Shown here one piece after another: positions 48,942 to 57,535 of a stretch of DNA of 64,000 nt (the stretch's first letter is position 1; every line of letters starts with the position of its first letter). The notes under the pieces were generated by a model. That model saw nothing but the letters and a program-made list of their open reading frames with translations, had not been told where the DNA came from and did no database searches. Position numbers and translations under genes: made by a program. The stretch comes from Actinobacillus sp. GY-402 (lineage in GTDB: Bacteria > Pseudomonadota > Gammaproteobacteria > Enterobacterales > Pasteurellaceae): positions 1,798,001 to 1,862,000 of the forward strand of contig NZ_CP062137.1 of assembly GCF_014843355.1 (NCBI RefSeq), given 5' to 3'.

Positions 48942-49631
48942 ATGATGAACAGAAGAGGATTTTGTTTAGGGCTCACCGGTTTGTTGTCCGCCACAGTCAT
49001 GCCGTTTACCGCTTACGCGGCGGATAAACAGCCGATAAAAGCCTATATCATTCACGGCTACGGTGCGACCGTTCATGATCATTGGTTTCCCTGGTTGCAT
49101 CACAAACTGGAATCCGCCGGAATTAAATCCGTTTTAGTGGATTTGCCCGACAGCCTGCATCCCGATTTTGAAAATTGGCAATCCGCTCTAGCCAAGCAAA
49201 TCGGCATGCCCGATGAAAACAGCATTTTTATTGCACACAGTCTCGGCACAATCAGCTTGTTGCATTATCTTAGTCGGCTCCGACCACAAAAAGTGGGCGG
49301 AATTATTTTAGCGGCAGGGTTCGGACAACGTATTCCGGGCTTATCCGAACTTAACGGATTTAATCTCGATGCTTATATTGATCACATCAAAATTGATTTT
49401 GCCGCCGTTCGGGCCACGACCCGACAGATTTATTGCATTATCAGCGACAACGATCCGATTGTTCCACCGAAATCCAGCGAACGGCTCGCTCATCAGCTTC
49501 ACGCCCATGTTTATCGCGTGGCAAACGCCGGACATTTTCTGGCGTCGGACGGATTTACCGAATTGCCGGTTGTATGGCAAGCGGTGGAGAAATGTTTAAT
49601 CGAACGACATAACGGAGAGAAAAATGTTTAA
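48942..49631 (+). CDS. Exported alpha/beta hydrolase (RBBP9/YdeN type) with Tat-like signal
   Basis: 229 residues. The N terminus MNRRGFCLGLTGLLSA resembles a twin-arginine signal with cleavage near AYAAD. The hydrolase core has IHGYGATVHDHWFPWL, the nucleophile elbow IAHSLGTISLL, an Asp in SDNDPIVP and His in NAGHFLASDGF, completing the triad. The RBBP9 group is typically cytosolic, so an exported version is uncommon. Substrate unknown; first of a two-gene unit under the MerR regulator. Confidence 0.8.
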   Translation: MMNRRGFCLGLTGLLSATVMPFTAYAADKQPIKAYIIHGYGATVHDHWFPWLHHKLESAGIKSVLVDLPDSLHPDFENWQSALAKQIGMPDENSIFIAHSLGTISLLHYLSRLRPQKVGGIILAAGFGQRIPGLSELNGFNLDAYIDHIKIDFAAVRATTRQIYCIISDNDPIVPPKSSERLAHQLHAHVYRVANAGHFLASDGFTELPVVWQAVEKCLIERHNGEKNV

Positions 49632-49983
49632 AGTTATCATGTTGGTTAAGAAAAAAGACAGGCTCACAAAGGATGAATTTATCGCGTTATGGCAGGCGCA
49701 TTCGCAAAAAGTCATCACATTTAAAGACGTATTACGGATAAACCGTTACGCTAAAACATTCCCTTTGCCGGCGGACAACGCGCCCGCTACGCAACGAGAA
49801 ACGCAGGCTTTTACTTTCGATGCCATGGGAGAATTATGGTATGAATCCAAAGAAGCTTTTATTCAGGCGCGAAATTCGCCGGCCGGCCGACAGGCTCTGG
49901 CGGCTTTAAAAGAAGACGAACAGAAATTTGTCGATTTGGCGCATTCGGTTATGTGGCTGGGCGAAGAGGAACGGATTGTGTAA
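49624..49983 (+). CDS. EthD-domain protein
   Basis: 119 residues: FKVIMLVKKKDRLTKDEFIALWQAHSQKV, the start of a ferredoxin-like dimeric alpha/beta barrel of the EthD type, and FDAMGELWYESKEAFIQA. Relatives degrade or rearrange aromatic or polyketide-like small molecules. It overlaps the hydrolase gene by 8 bases, so the two are translated together. No signal peptide, unlike its partner. Confidence 0.75.
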   Translation: MFKVIMLVKKKDRLTKDEFIALWQAHSQKVITFKDVLRINRYAKTFPLPADNAPATQRETQAFTFDAMGELWYESKEAFIQARNSPAGRQALAALKEDEQKFVDLAHSVMWLGEEERIV

Positions 49984-50204
49984 ATCCCGTTGAGGGCCAA
50001 TCAATATTTTAAGATTAAATATCGGCGGTCGATTTTCTCGCGCTGAGCGGTGCAAAAAACGTCTCAAAATTCGACCGCACTTTTTCACTTTTCTCCGCAT
50101 TTTGTTTTTCCTCCGCCTAAGCCTTTTGCCGAAACTGCTCAAGCGACTTCATTTACGCTCCGATTTTAGGCTAAAATAATGCTTTCATTCAGCTGAGAGC
50201 CCTT

Positions 50205-51167
50205 ATGTTACCGAAAACTCCCGTCCCCGTTAATTATTTCAGTATTGTGTTAGGACTTGCTGCGCTGGGTTTAGCATGGCGTTACGGCGCGTCGATCGCG
50301 CTGCTTCCCGCCTGGCCCGGCGAAACCATTATCGCCGCGGCGAGTTTGATCTGGTTGGCATTAATGACAATGTATGTGCGCAAATGGCTGAAATTTCCCA
50401 CAACGGCACAGTCGGAACTGAGCCATCCGATTACCGGCGGTTTTGTCAGTCTGCTGCCCATTACTACGCTGTTAATTTGTGTCGGAATTCGACCGCACTT
50501 TGCTGCGCTCAGCGCAATATTGTTAGTGCTCGGTATTATCGGGCAACTCGGTTTCTCCGCCTATTTCACGGCGCGGCTGTGGCAAGGCACCCATCCGGCG
50601 GAAGCCACCACGCCGGCGTTGTATTTGCCTACCGTCGCAACAAACTTCGTCAGCGCCATAGCCTTAGGCGATATCGGGTTAAACGACTTCGGCATGCTTT
50701 TCCTGGGCGCCGGGATTTTCAGCTGGCTCTTTATTGACGGCGCCATTCAGCAACGGCTGCGCAATCTGGCGGAAATGCCGAATGCCGTTCGTCCGGCCCT
50801 CGGCATTCAATTTGCGCCGGCAATTGTAGGTTGTTCCGCTTATCTGGCGGTAAACGGCGGCGAAATCGACACTTTCGTGAAATTACTGATCGGTTACAGC
50901 TTACTGCAATTTTTATTTTTAGCCCGTTTATTTCCATGGATAGCCCGACACGGCGTCAGTCTGTCTTATTGGGCGTTTTCATTCGGACTGGCTTCCATGG
51001 CAAGTGTCGGTTTGCGGGTTTTTCACGAATTCGGTAACCAACCTTTCGGTCACCTGGGTTATCTCATGTTCGTGGCGGGCACAGGCTTCATCGCGTTATT
51101 AACGGCGGGAACCCTTTGGTTAATCATGAAAAAAATCCGCCGAACCGAAAAAACGGAGGCGGAATAA
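50205..51167 (+). CDS. tehA: TDT-family transporter TehA (SLAC1-like channel)
   Basis: 320 residues with ten predicted membrane helices and the family-typical N-terminal PVNYFSIVLGLAALGLAWR and LPTVATNFVSAIALG. The gating Phe region SYWAFSFGLASMA is present. TehA homologues are anion channels or dicarboxylate exporters and confer tellurite resistance only with TehB, which is not seen here. The gap before (49984-50204) has only an uptake signal. Confidence 0.88.
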   Translation: MLPKTPVPVNYFSIVLGLAALGLAWRYGASIALLPAWPGETIIAAASLIWLALMTMYVRKWLKFPTTAQSELSHPITGGFVSLLPITTLLICVGIRPHFAALSAILLVLGIIGQLGFSAYFTARLWQGTHPAEATTPALYLPTVATNFVSAIALGDIGLNDFGMLFLGAGIFSWLFIDGAIQQRLRNLAEMPNAVRPALGIQFAPAIVGCSAYLAVNGGEIDTFVKLLIGYSLLQFLFLARLFPWIARHGVSLSYWAFSFGLASMASVGLRVFHEFGNQPFGHLGYLMFVAGTGFIALLTAGTLWLIMKKIRRTEKTEAE

Positions 51168-51170
51168 AAA

Positions 51171-51333
51171 CGGTATTATGTAGCAGTTGCACAAAAGTCA
51201 ATTTTAGGAAAATTTATGTAGGGGCGGGGTTTATCCCCGCCCGTAAGCCCTGATATTTGAATGAGATTCGGGCGGGGATAACCCCCGCCCCTACGAAAAC
51301 ATTAAATGTTTGTGCAACTGCTACATAATACCG
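51171..51333. mobile_element. 163-bp MITE-like element with nested inverted repeats
   Basis: Outer arms 51171-51195 and 51309-51333 are perfect 25-bp inverted repeats (core TATGTAGCAGTTGCACAAA). Inner arms 51218-51243 and 51269-51294 are 26-bp repeats with one mismatch (GTAGGGGCGGGG...), each itself palindromic. No coding capacity. It starts 3 bases after the tehA stop and may also end that transcript. Confidence 0.75.
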
Positions 51334-51353
51334 AATAAAAATGCCGATTCGCT

Positions 51354-51860
51354 CTAATCGTCCAAACAACGGCGTATCGTGTTTTGCAGAATATCCACCA
51401 TCACCTCGGGACTTTCCAAACGCCCGCGTTTAATCCATTCGTCCAGCGAACCGAAGCAAAGCCCCATCATAATAGAACTTCGAAACGCTTCTTCGTTGGA
51501 TTGCTCGGGCTTCGCGCCGATAACGAAAGCGAAATAGCGTAAAAAAAGATGGGACAGCCCTTGCGAATACAATAAATCCAGTACATCGCCCAATTCGTCC
51601 GTCACTTTAAACAAACCGATCAAGCGTTCGCGGACAGTATCCGCATGCAGCGCCGTAAAGGAAGTTATAGCGCGTTCATACAAATGTTTAATCAGCACGT
51701 CTTCTTTCGATTCGAAGTTACGATAAAAGGAAATCCGGCTCACGCCGGCCAGCGCGGTAATTTCGGTGATACTGATAGTATCGAAGTTTTTCTTCTTCAT
51801 CAGACGAAGAAGCGCCTCGGTGATACTCTCTTTCACCACAAAGTTCACGGTTTTTTTCAT
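51354..51860 (-). CDS. TetR/AcrR-family regulator
   Basis: 168 residues. A helix-turn-helix at residues 22-50 (TISITEITALAGVSRISFYRNFESKEDVL) is followed by a ligand domain rich in aromatics. It is divergent from a glycine-zipper lipoprotein gene; the 128-base gap contains GTTACA-TT-TGTAAC and TGTTAC/TGTTTC motifs. Likely represses itself and the glycine-zipper genes; inference from position. Confidence 0.85.
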   Translation of the reverse strand: MKKTVNFVVKESITEALLRLMKKKNFDTISITEITALAGVSRISFYRNFESKEDVLIKHLYERAITSFTALHADTVRERLIGLFKVTDELGDVLDLLYSQGLSHLFLRYFAFVIGAKPEQSNEEAFRSSIMMGLCFGSLDEWIKRGRLESPEVMVDILQNTIRRCLDD

Positions 51861-51896
51861 ACTGTTACAAATCCCTGATTCTGTTTCAGTTAGAAA
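51840..51896. repeat. Segmental duplication, copy 1 (tetR start plus promoter block)
   Basis: Contains the tetR start codon region, CTGTTACAAA and TGTTTCAG. Matched by 52255-52306. Confidence 0.65.
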
Positions 51897-51904
51897 CGGA
51901 TGTA

Positions 51905-51960
51905 TTGACTAAGTTCCCGCAATACCTAAAATAATATCCGCTAAATGTTACATTTGTAAC
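51905..51960 (+). promoter_or_regulatory. Promoter and operator of the first glycine-zipper gene
   Basis: TTGACT (51905-51910), 16 bases, TAAAAT (51927-51932), then the palindrome GTTACA-TT-TGTAAC (51947-51960) just after the expected start of transcription: the layout of repressor control, probably by the divergent TetR protein. Confidence 0.65.
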
Positions 51961-51988
51961 ACTTTTTATACTACTCGGAGAGCAAATA

Positions 51989-52192
51989 ATGAAAAACGCA
52001 TGGTTAAAAGGATTAATGATAGTTGCCGTCGCCGCTTCCGTTTCCGCTTGCGGTCTGCACGGACATCAACGCGATACGGCAACCGGTGCACTAATCGGCG
52101 GGGGAGCGGGTTATTTAATCGGCGGTAACACCGTATCCACCATTGCCGGCGCGGCATTAGGCGGCGTGGTGGGCAGTCAGTGGAACCGTTAA
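51989..52192 (+). CDS. Small glycine-zipper lipoprotein
   Basis: 67 residues. Lipoprotein signal ending VSAC (Cys near 21), then a glycine-zipper 2TM stretch (ATGALIGGGAGYLIGG...AGAALGGVVGSQW). Such proteins sit in the outer membrane and influence its stress state (OsmB/SlyB-like). Paralogous to the gene at 52403: the core AGAALGGV-GSQWN is almost identical. Good ribosome site GGAGAG. Confidence 0.8.
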   Translation: MKNAWLKGLMIVAVAASVSACGLHGHQRDTATGALIGGGAGYLIGGNTVSTIAGAALGGVVGSQWNR

Positions 52193-52254
52193 TCCGTTAA
52201 AACAAAAGAAGGGGCGGCAACAGGCGGAAAAAATCCGATGTGCCGATTAGATTA

Positions 52255-52306
52255 AAAGTTCAAAATTTTTTTCATTCTGTTACAAAACCTATTTATTTGT
52301 TTCAGT
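52255..52306. repeat. Segmental duplication, copy 2 (decayed tetR start plus promoter block)
   Basis: AAAGTTCA-NNN-TTTTTTTCAT-N-CTGTTACAAA and then TGTTTCAG match copy 1. The block includes a relic of the tetR first codons (M-K-K-x-x-N-F on the minus strand). A TTGACG -35 follows at about 52321. Confidence 0.65.
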
Positions 52307-52402
52307 ACGGTTTTTCCATCTTGACGAAATATTCTTAAATTCGCAGAATGACGCCATTAGGTGGAAACACCGAAAATAACAATAATATTTAAGGGGTTTA
52401 TT

Positions 52403-52750
52403 ATGAAATCAATCATCGCAAAAGGCTTGACCATCGCTTTATTATCGACGTCGGTTTCAGCTTATGCCTTAAGCCGTTCGCAACACGATACCGCTGTCGG
52501 TGCCGTATTAGGCGGCGTAGCGGGTGCCGTAATGGGAAATGACGTGACGTCAACCGTTGCCGGCGCGGCATTAGGCGGTGTAATAGGCAGTCAATGGAAC
52601 GCCGATGACGACGATCGTTATCATCGCTATTACGGTTACGACCGTCCTCGCCATCGTTTCGATCGCCACGAAGTCCATCATCGCAAATTCCGTCATGACG
52701 ACTGGCGTCCGCATCGTCACCATCGTCATCATGATGACGACGACGATTAA
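52403..52750 (+). CDS. Glycine-zipper protein with His/Asp-rich tail
   Basis: 115 residues from ATG 52403 (AAGGGG before it); the frame opens at 52361. A signal peptide (cut near SAYA, no lipobox Cys) is followed by the same glycine zipper as its neighbour (AVGAVLGGVAGAVMG...AGAALGGVIGSQWN). It then adds about 50 residues packed with His, Asp, Arg and Tyr, ending HRHHRHHDDDDD. The tail looks metal-binding. Paralog of 51989; function unknown. Confidence 0.78.
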   Translation: MKSIIAKGLTIALLSTSVSAYALSRSQHDTAVGAVLGGVAGAVMGNDVTSTVAGAALGGVIGSQWNADDDDRYHRYYGYDRPRHRFDRHEVHHRKFRHDDWRPHRHHRHHDDDDD

Positions 52751-52760
52751 CAATCAATCG

Positions 52761-52790
52761 CCCCCGTTTGAAACCCGAACGGGGGGTTAT
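52761..52790 (+). terminator. Terminator of the glycine-zipper gene
   Basis: CCCCCGTT and AACGGGGG with a 9-base loop, 10 bases after the stop. The T run is weak. Confidence 0.6.
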
Positions 52791-52855
52791 TTATCCGCAA
52801 AAAACAAGCCAAAATTCGACCGCACTTTACTGCGTAACGGCTTTCTCTTTCGCAT

Positions 52856-52892
52856 AAAAAACCGCCCGAACATCAGTGTCGGACGGTTTTTT
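52856..52892 (-). terminator. Terminator of the FMN reductase gene
   Basis: AAAAAACCGcCCGA and TCGGaCGGTTTTTT form a stem with one internal mismatch, with T runs on both strands, 19 bases after the convergent stop. Confidence 0.75.
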
Positions 52893-52910
52893 CGTCAGAA
52901 TAACCGGCAA

Positions 52911-53462
52911 TTAAAATCTTGCTACGAAATCCGCATAAGCGTTGATGAAATTTTGCAACATGCTTTGCACCGCTTCCGAAACGATTTCGCCCCGTTCATT
53001 CAGCACGCCGTTAAACACGCCGCCTACATTTGCCGAAAACGGCGCAACCGGCATATTGATGAAGGCACCGGAATAAATGGTGCGCAATTGATCCGTCACA
53101 CGTACACCGCCCGCCGCGCCGGCAGCCACGCTCACTAAGCCCGCCGGCTTGCCCGGCCATTTGCTTTGCCCCATCGGACGGGAAGCCACGTCAATCGCGT
53201 TTTTCAGCATCGCCGATACGCCGCCGTTGTGTTCCGGGCTGATCAGCAACACACCGTCGGCTTTCTCCACCGCCTCGCGGACGCGAGCGTATTGCGCGAT
53301 GTTTTGTCCGTCCGAATCACGATCGTAAAGCGGTAAATCGCCGATTTCCACGAAGTTCAAGCGAATACTTTGCGGCGCTACGCTTTGTAAGTAACGGGCG
53401 ACGATTTGGCTGATTGAAGTGCTGCTGGCACTGCCGACAAAAACGGCGATTTGTTTAGCCAT
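52911..53462 (-). CDS. NADPH-dependent FMN reductase (chromate/quinone reductase family)
   Basis: 183 residues of the flavodoxin-like FMN_red family: VFVGSASSTSISQIVARYL for FMN phosphate binding and LLISPEHNGGVSAMLKNAID for the isoalloxazine side. Relatives reduce quinones, azo dyes or chromate by two electrons. Single gene with its own terminator; physiological substrate unknown. Confidence 0.87.
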   Translation of the reverse strand: MAKQIAVFVGSASSTSISQIVARYLQSVAPQSIRLNFVEIGDLPLYDRDSDGQNIAQYARVREAVEKADGVLLISPEHNGGVSAMLKNAIDVASRPMGQSKWPGKPAGLVSVAAGAAGGVRVTDQLRTIYSGAFINMPVAPFSANVGGVFNGVLNERGEIVSEAVQSMLQNFINAYADFVARF

Positions 53463-53627
53463 AAAAATTCCTTATTTAACTGATGAAATTTGCGCGCTTA
53501 TTATAAAGATTCCGTTTTAAATAAACAGCCTTATTTTTGTAAGATAACATTGCAAAAATAGAACGTTCCGGGGCCAATTCCTGAAACGGCGTATTCCCGC
53601 TTTCCATGAGCGAATGAAAAAAACGCG

Positions 53628-54794
53628 TCAATTTTTGACCGCACTTTTCACCGAAAAATAAATGGCGACGGTAATCAATCCGCATACCAAAATTACCGCG
53701 GCGGCGGCATAGAAAATGTTACCAAGCCCCACCAACGGCGAAATCGCGCCGCCCAGTAAAAACGGCATACAACCGAGCAACGCCGACGCGGAACCGGCAT
53801 ATTGGCGCTCGCTTTCCATCGCTAAAGAAGAAATAGCGGGAAGCGGAAATCCCGTCATCAGCAACATGACAAAAAATCCGGCTTCCACCCACAACCAGTG
53901 AGGCTGCACAAGCAGCATGGAAACGGTATAAAGCGTAGCAACGAAAAAGCCCGCCACGCCCGAATTCAACGCCGCGTTATCCGATAAGCGACTGCCTAAG
54001 TTCGAACCCAATACCAACGCGAAACCGTTCGCGCCGAAACACAAACTGAAGGCAAAGGCCGATAAGCCGTAAAAAGACTGCAAAATAAACGGCGAAGCGG
54101 CAATGTAGGCGAACATGGCGCCAAACAGAAAACTTTCAATGCCGACATAACTCATAAACAGGCGGTTTTTGGCTATTACGGAAAAAATCCCGAAAATGGA
54201 TAATACCGAACCGTTCAACCGCGCATCCGGCTGCAGACTTTCTTTCAAATTGAGGCAGAACAACATCACCGACACACCGATTAAAGCTAAAAACACGAAA
54301 ATGCCTTTCCAACTGATGTATTCGAGCAATAAACTCCCAAGTACCGGAGAAATAATCGGCGCCATGCCGTTAATGGTCATTAACAGACCAAAGAAACGCG
54401 TCATCTCGCGCCCTCGGTATAAATCCGTCGCCACCGCTCGGGAAATCACCACGCTGCCGGCGGAAGACAAGCCTTGAATTAAACGCAGAACGATCATCGT
54501 TTCGATATTCGGCGAAAACACAATCGCCAACGTACTGGCGATATAAACGGTCAATGAAAGAATCAACGGTTTTTTGCGGCCGAATTTATCGCTGACCGGC
54601 CCGATTAATAATTGTCCGACCGCCAGACCGATCATCGCGGTGGTTAAGGTTAACTGGGTCATAGAAGGCGCGGTTGCAAAAAAACTGGCCAATTGCGGTA
54701 AAGAAGGCAGATACAAATCCACCACAAACGGACCGAATGCGGACAGCACACCGAGCAACAAAACTAAGAAGAATTTGGAATTGGATTTTGCCAT
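53628..54794 (-). CDS. Bcr/CflA-family multidrug efflux MFS transporter
   Basis: 388 residues from ATG 54794 (MAKSNSKFF); the frame opens at 54821. Twelve membrane helices. DLYLPSLPQLA in helix 1 and GPVSDKFGRKKPLI in loop 2-3 are family hallmarks, as is the antiporter motif C region (GSVVISRAVATDLYRG). A drug:proton antiporter of the inner membrane. No regulator next to it. Confidence 0.9.
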   Translation of the reverse strand: MAKSNSKFFLVLLLGVLSAFGPFVVDLYLPSLPQLASFFATAPSMTQLTLTTAMIGLAVGQLLIGPVSDKFGRKKPLILSLTVYIASTLAIVFSPNIETMIVLRLIQGLSSAGSVVISRAVATDLYRGREMTRFFGLLMTINGMAPIISPVLGSLLLEYISWKGIFVFLALIGVSVMLFCLNLKESLQPDARLNGSVLSIFGIFSVIAKNRLFMSYVGIESFLFGAMFAYIAASPFILQSFYGLSAFAFSLCFGANGFALVLGSNLGSRLSDNAALNSGVAGFFVATLYTVSMLLVQPHWLWVEAGFFVMLLMTGFPLPAISSLAMESERQYAGSASALLGCMPFLLGGAISPLVGLGNIFYAAAAVILVCGLITVAIYFSVKSAVKN

Positions 54795-54850
54795 AGTCGT
54801 AAGTCGAATTAAAAATGGCAATTATAAGACAAATCGGTAACAAATAAAGG

Positions 54851-54913
54851 CAAAAGTGCGGGCAAAATTTGAACTGTTTTTTAAAAAACTTTCAAAAAAT
54901 CGCCCGCACTTTT
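54851..54913. repeat. Degenerate inverted uptake-signal pair
   Basis: AAAAGTGCGGGCAAAA and CGCCCGCACTTTT carry the same G-for-T change in the ninth core base (AAGTGCGGG). It could serve as the terminator of the convergent-side SBP gene at 54929. Confidence 0.45.
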
Positions 54914-54928
54914 CAGGAACGGTATCAA

Positions 54929-55870
54929 TTAATAATTTTTGGATTGTGCTTTATCCACCACCACAGGATCCACGTAATATACCGGCGGAATTTCCTGTTT
55001 GTTGATTTGTTTCAAAGCGTGTTCGATTGCAATCGCCACCTGTTTTTTCGGCAGCTGGTCGATGGTATTTTGCATTTTGCCCTGTTTAACGTATTCAATG
55101 GCTAAAGGAATGCCGTCGTAACCGGAGACTAACACTTTGCCCGCAAGGCCTGCGTTTTCCACCGCGGTTACGGCGCCGATGGCCATGTTATCGTTGGCGG
55201 CGAAAATTCCGTTGATATTCGGATTGGCGGTTAAAATGTTGGTCGTCACATTAAGCGCCTGTTCCGTTTCCCAGTTGGCGGATTGCGATGCCACGATTTT
55301 GATGTCCGGATATTCAGCAAAGGCTTTTAAGGCGCCGCCTTTACGTTGTTCGCCGTTATCCACGCCGGGAATCCCTTCCAGAATGGCCACGTTACCTTTA
55401 CCGCCAATGGCTTCCGCCAGATTTTTCGCTTCCAGATAACCGCCGTTGAAATTATCCACGCCCACATAATTGAATTTCAAACCGGCCGCCTCGGCAGCTT
55501 TAGCGTCAAGACGAACGTCCAAATCAATAATCGGAATGCCCGCTTTTTCGGCTTTCTGGAAGGCCGGAATGAAAGCGATGGAATCGTTCGGCGTCACAAT
55601 GATTGCGTCTACTTTTTTGGCGATCATATTTTCCACCAATCCCACTAATTGTTCGGTGGAATCCTCTTTTTCCGCCACCTGGACGATTAAATCGATATTT
55701 TTCTGTTTTGCCGCTTCCTCCGCCCCTTGACGCATGGAAATAAAATATTCGTTGCTTAATGTTTTCATTAACAGCGCAATTTGCGGTTTGTCCGCTGCAA
55801 ACGCCAAAGCCGGAAGCGCACTGAGCAATGCACTGAATTTAAAAATATTTTTTAATAATTTAGATGCCAT
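54929..55870 (-). CDS. Periplasmic sugar-binding protein of an ABC transporter (RbsB-like)
   Basis: 313 residues: signal peptide (cut near AFA-ADK, residue 25) and a type I periplasmic-binding fold, with VDAIIVTPNDS, NYVGVDNFNGGYLEAKNLA and GIFAANDNMAIGAVTAVENAG as in ribose/xylulose-type binders. It is divergent from its ATPase, permease and kinase genes. With an L-xylulose kinase in the same locus, the substrate may be a pentose or pentulose; inference. Confidence 0.88.
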   Translation of the reverse strand: MASKLLKNIFKFSALLSALPALAFAADKPQIALLMKTLSNEYFISMRQGAEEAAKQKNIDLIVQVAEKEDSTEQLVGLVENMIAKKVDAIIVTPNDSIAFIPAFQKAEKAGIPIIDLDVRLDAKAAEAAGLKFNYVGVDNFNGGYLEAKNLAEAIGGKGNVAILEGIPGVDNGEQRKGGALKAFAEYPDIKIVASQSANWETEQALNVTTNILTANPNINGIFAANDNMAIGAVTAVENAGLAGKVLVSGYDGIPLAIEYVKQGKMQNTIDQLPKKQVAIAIEHALKQINKQEIPPVYYVDPVVVDKAQSKNY

Positions 55871-55948
55871 AGAAGACTCTCCTTGATTTGACGTAAAAGA
55901 ATTTGTTTCCGCTGAAACGGCATTAGTGTAACCAGATTTAATTTCTAA

Positions 55949-55970
55949 AACTGTGACCGTTATCCCATTT
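55949..55970. promoter_or_regulatory. Candidate CRP site in the divergent sugar-transport promoter
   Basis: TGTGA-N6-TCCCA, a perfect left half and a partial right half, in the 161-base gap between binding-protein and ATPase genes. cAMP-CRP control of sugar uptake is expected. Confidence 0.45.
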
Positions 55971-56031
55971 TTAACAGAAAAAATAATCTATTCTATATCT
56001 CAAAATTTAACCGGAATTTGGCGGAGGGAAA

Positions 56032-57519
56032 ATGACCGATAGCAATATTCTGACGCTGAAAAATATTTCAAAAAGTTTTTTCGGCGTAACGGTTTTGGAA
56101 GACATCAATCTGGATATCCGATGCGGTGAAGTGCTTTGTCTGATCGGGGAAAACGGTGCCGGGAAATCTACGCTGTGCAAGATTATTGCGGGCATCTACG
56201 GCAGTGACGCCGGCGAAATGTTTTATCAGGGCAAGCCTTACTCGCCGGGCACGGTGAAAGAAGCGCAGAGCGCGGGTATCGGTTTTATTCACCAGGAATT
56301 AATGCTGGTGCCGAAACTTACCGTAATGGAAAATATTTTTCTCGGCGCGGAAAAATCTTTGTCTTTCGGTCGCATGAATTGGGCGGAAATGCGCAACAGA
56401 ACACAGCATATTATCAACGAGCTGGAACTGGACATTAAACCGGACGATTTAATCGCCGATCTTTCGATTGCCCAGCAGCAAATGGTGGAAATCGCCAAAG
56501 CCGTTTTCAGCGAATATAAAATTATTATTTTTGACGAGCCCACATCCTCCATTTCCCGCAAAAATACGGAAGTGCTGTTTAAAATTATTCATCAGCTGAA
56601 AGAAAAAGGCGTGGCGATGATTTACATTTCTCATCGCTTGGAAGAATTCAAATATATCGCCGATCGGGTGACCGTACTGCGGGACGGGCGCGTAACCGGT
56701 AACCTGCGTTATGAGGAAACCTCGCCGGAAGAGATCGTACGTTTAATGGTGGGACGCAAGGTGGATTTTAGCCGTTATCGGCGCGACACGGTTTTCACGC
56801 AGGAAAAATTGCGGGTGGAAAATATCCAAAGCAAGCATATCAACCCGATTTCGTTTCAGGTAAACAAAGGGGAAATATTAGGTTTCGCCGGTTTGGTAGG
56901 AGCGGGACGAACGGAAGTTTTACGCGCGATTTACGGTGCGGACGAAGCAACCGGTAAAATTTATATCGATCAACGGGAAGTCAGCATTCATTCTCCGGAA
57001 CAAGCGGTTAAACACAAAATCGGCTTTATCACAGAAGATCGTAAATCGCAGGGATTGGTGCTGGGTATGAGCATTCGCGAAAATATTACCTTACCGATTT
57101 TAAAACGCTTCTGGAACGGTTGGCGGTTGGATAAAAACAAAGAACGCGAAACGGTGGAAGCCAATCGCAACAAACTGCATATCGTTTCGAAAGATCAGGA
57201 GCAACAGACCAAAACGCTGTCCGGCGGCAATCAGCAAAAAGTGATTTTAGCCCGCTGGCTGGAAAGCGGCGTAGATATTCTGTTTTTTGACGAACCGACG
57301 CGCGGAATCGACATCGGCGCCAAATCGGAAATCTATGATTTAATGCGGCAATTTACCGAAAACGGCGGCACTATCGTGATGGTGTCGTCGGATTTACCGG
57401 AACTCATCACCATTTCCGATCGCGTCATTGTCATGCGTAACGGTGAAAAAGTGAAAGAAATCACCAACCGCGACGAGATCACGGAAGAAAATTTAATGCA
57501 CGCCATGATCGGCATTTAA
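56032..57519 (+). CDS. Sugar ABC transporter ATPase, RbsA type
   Basis: 495 residues holding two fused ABC domains. The first has Walker A GENGAGKSTLCKI (near 40), signature LSIAQQQMVEIAK and Walker B IIIFDEPTSS. The second has the usual degenerate P loop GLVGAGRTEVL, signature LSGGNQQKVILARW and ILFFDEPTRGIDIGA. Followed by the permease gene 17 bases later (ATG 57536) if the frameshift is disregarded. Confidence 0.94.
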   Translation: MTDSNILTLKNISKSFFGVTVLEDINLDIRCGEVLCLIGENGAGKSTLCKIIAGIYGSDAGEMFYQGKPYSPGTVKEAQSAGIGFIHQELMLVPKLTVMENIFLGAEKSLSFGRMNWAEMRNRTQHIINELELDIKPDDLIADLSIAQQQMVEIAKAVFSEYKIIIFDEPTSSISRKNTEVLFKIIHQLKEKGVAMIYISHRLEEFKYIADRVTVLRDGRVTGNLRYEETSPEEIVRLMVGRKVDFSRYRRDTVFTQEKLRVENIQSKHINPISFQVNKGEILGFAGLVGAGRTEVLRAIYGADEATGKIYIDQREVSIHSPEQAVKHKIGFITEDRKSQGLVLGMSIRENITLPILKRFWNGWRLDKNKERETVEANRNKLHIVSKDQEQQTKTLSGGNQQKVILARWLESGVDILFFDEPTRGIDIGAKSEIYDLMRQFTENGGTIVMVSSDLPELITISDRVIVMRNGEKVKEITNRDEITEENLMHAMIGI

Positions 57520-57535
57520 ACGTAAGGATAAGTTT

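Noticed and set aside
52413..53138. ORFs antisense to or overlapping the His-rich glycine-zipper gene
   Set aside because: Composition reflects the complement or frame shift of the CAT/GAC repeats; no start signals.
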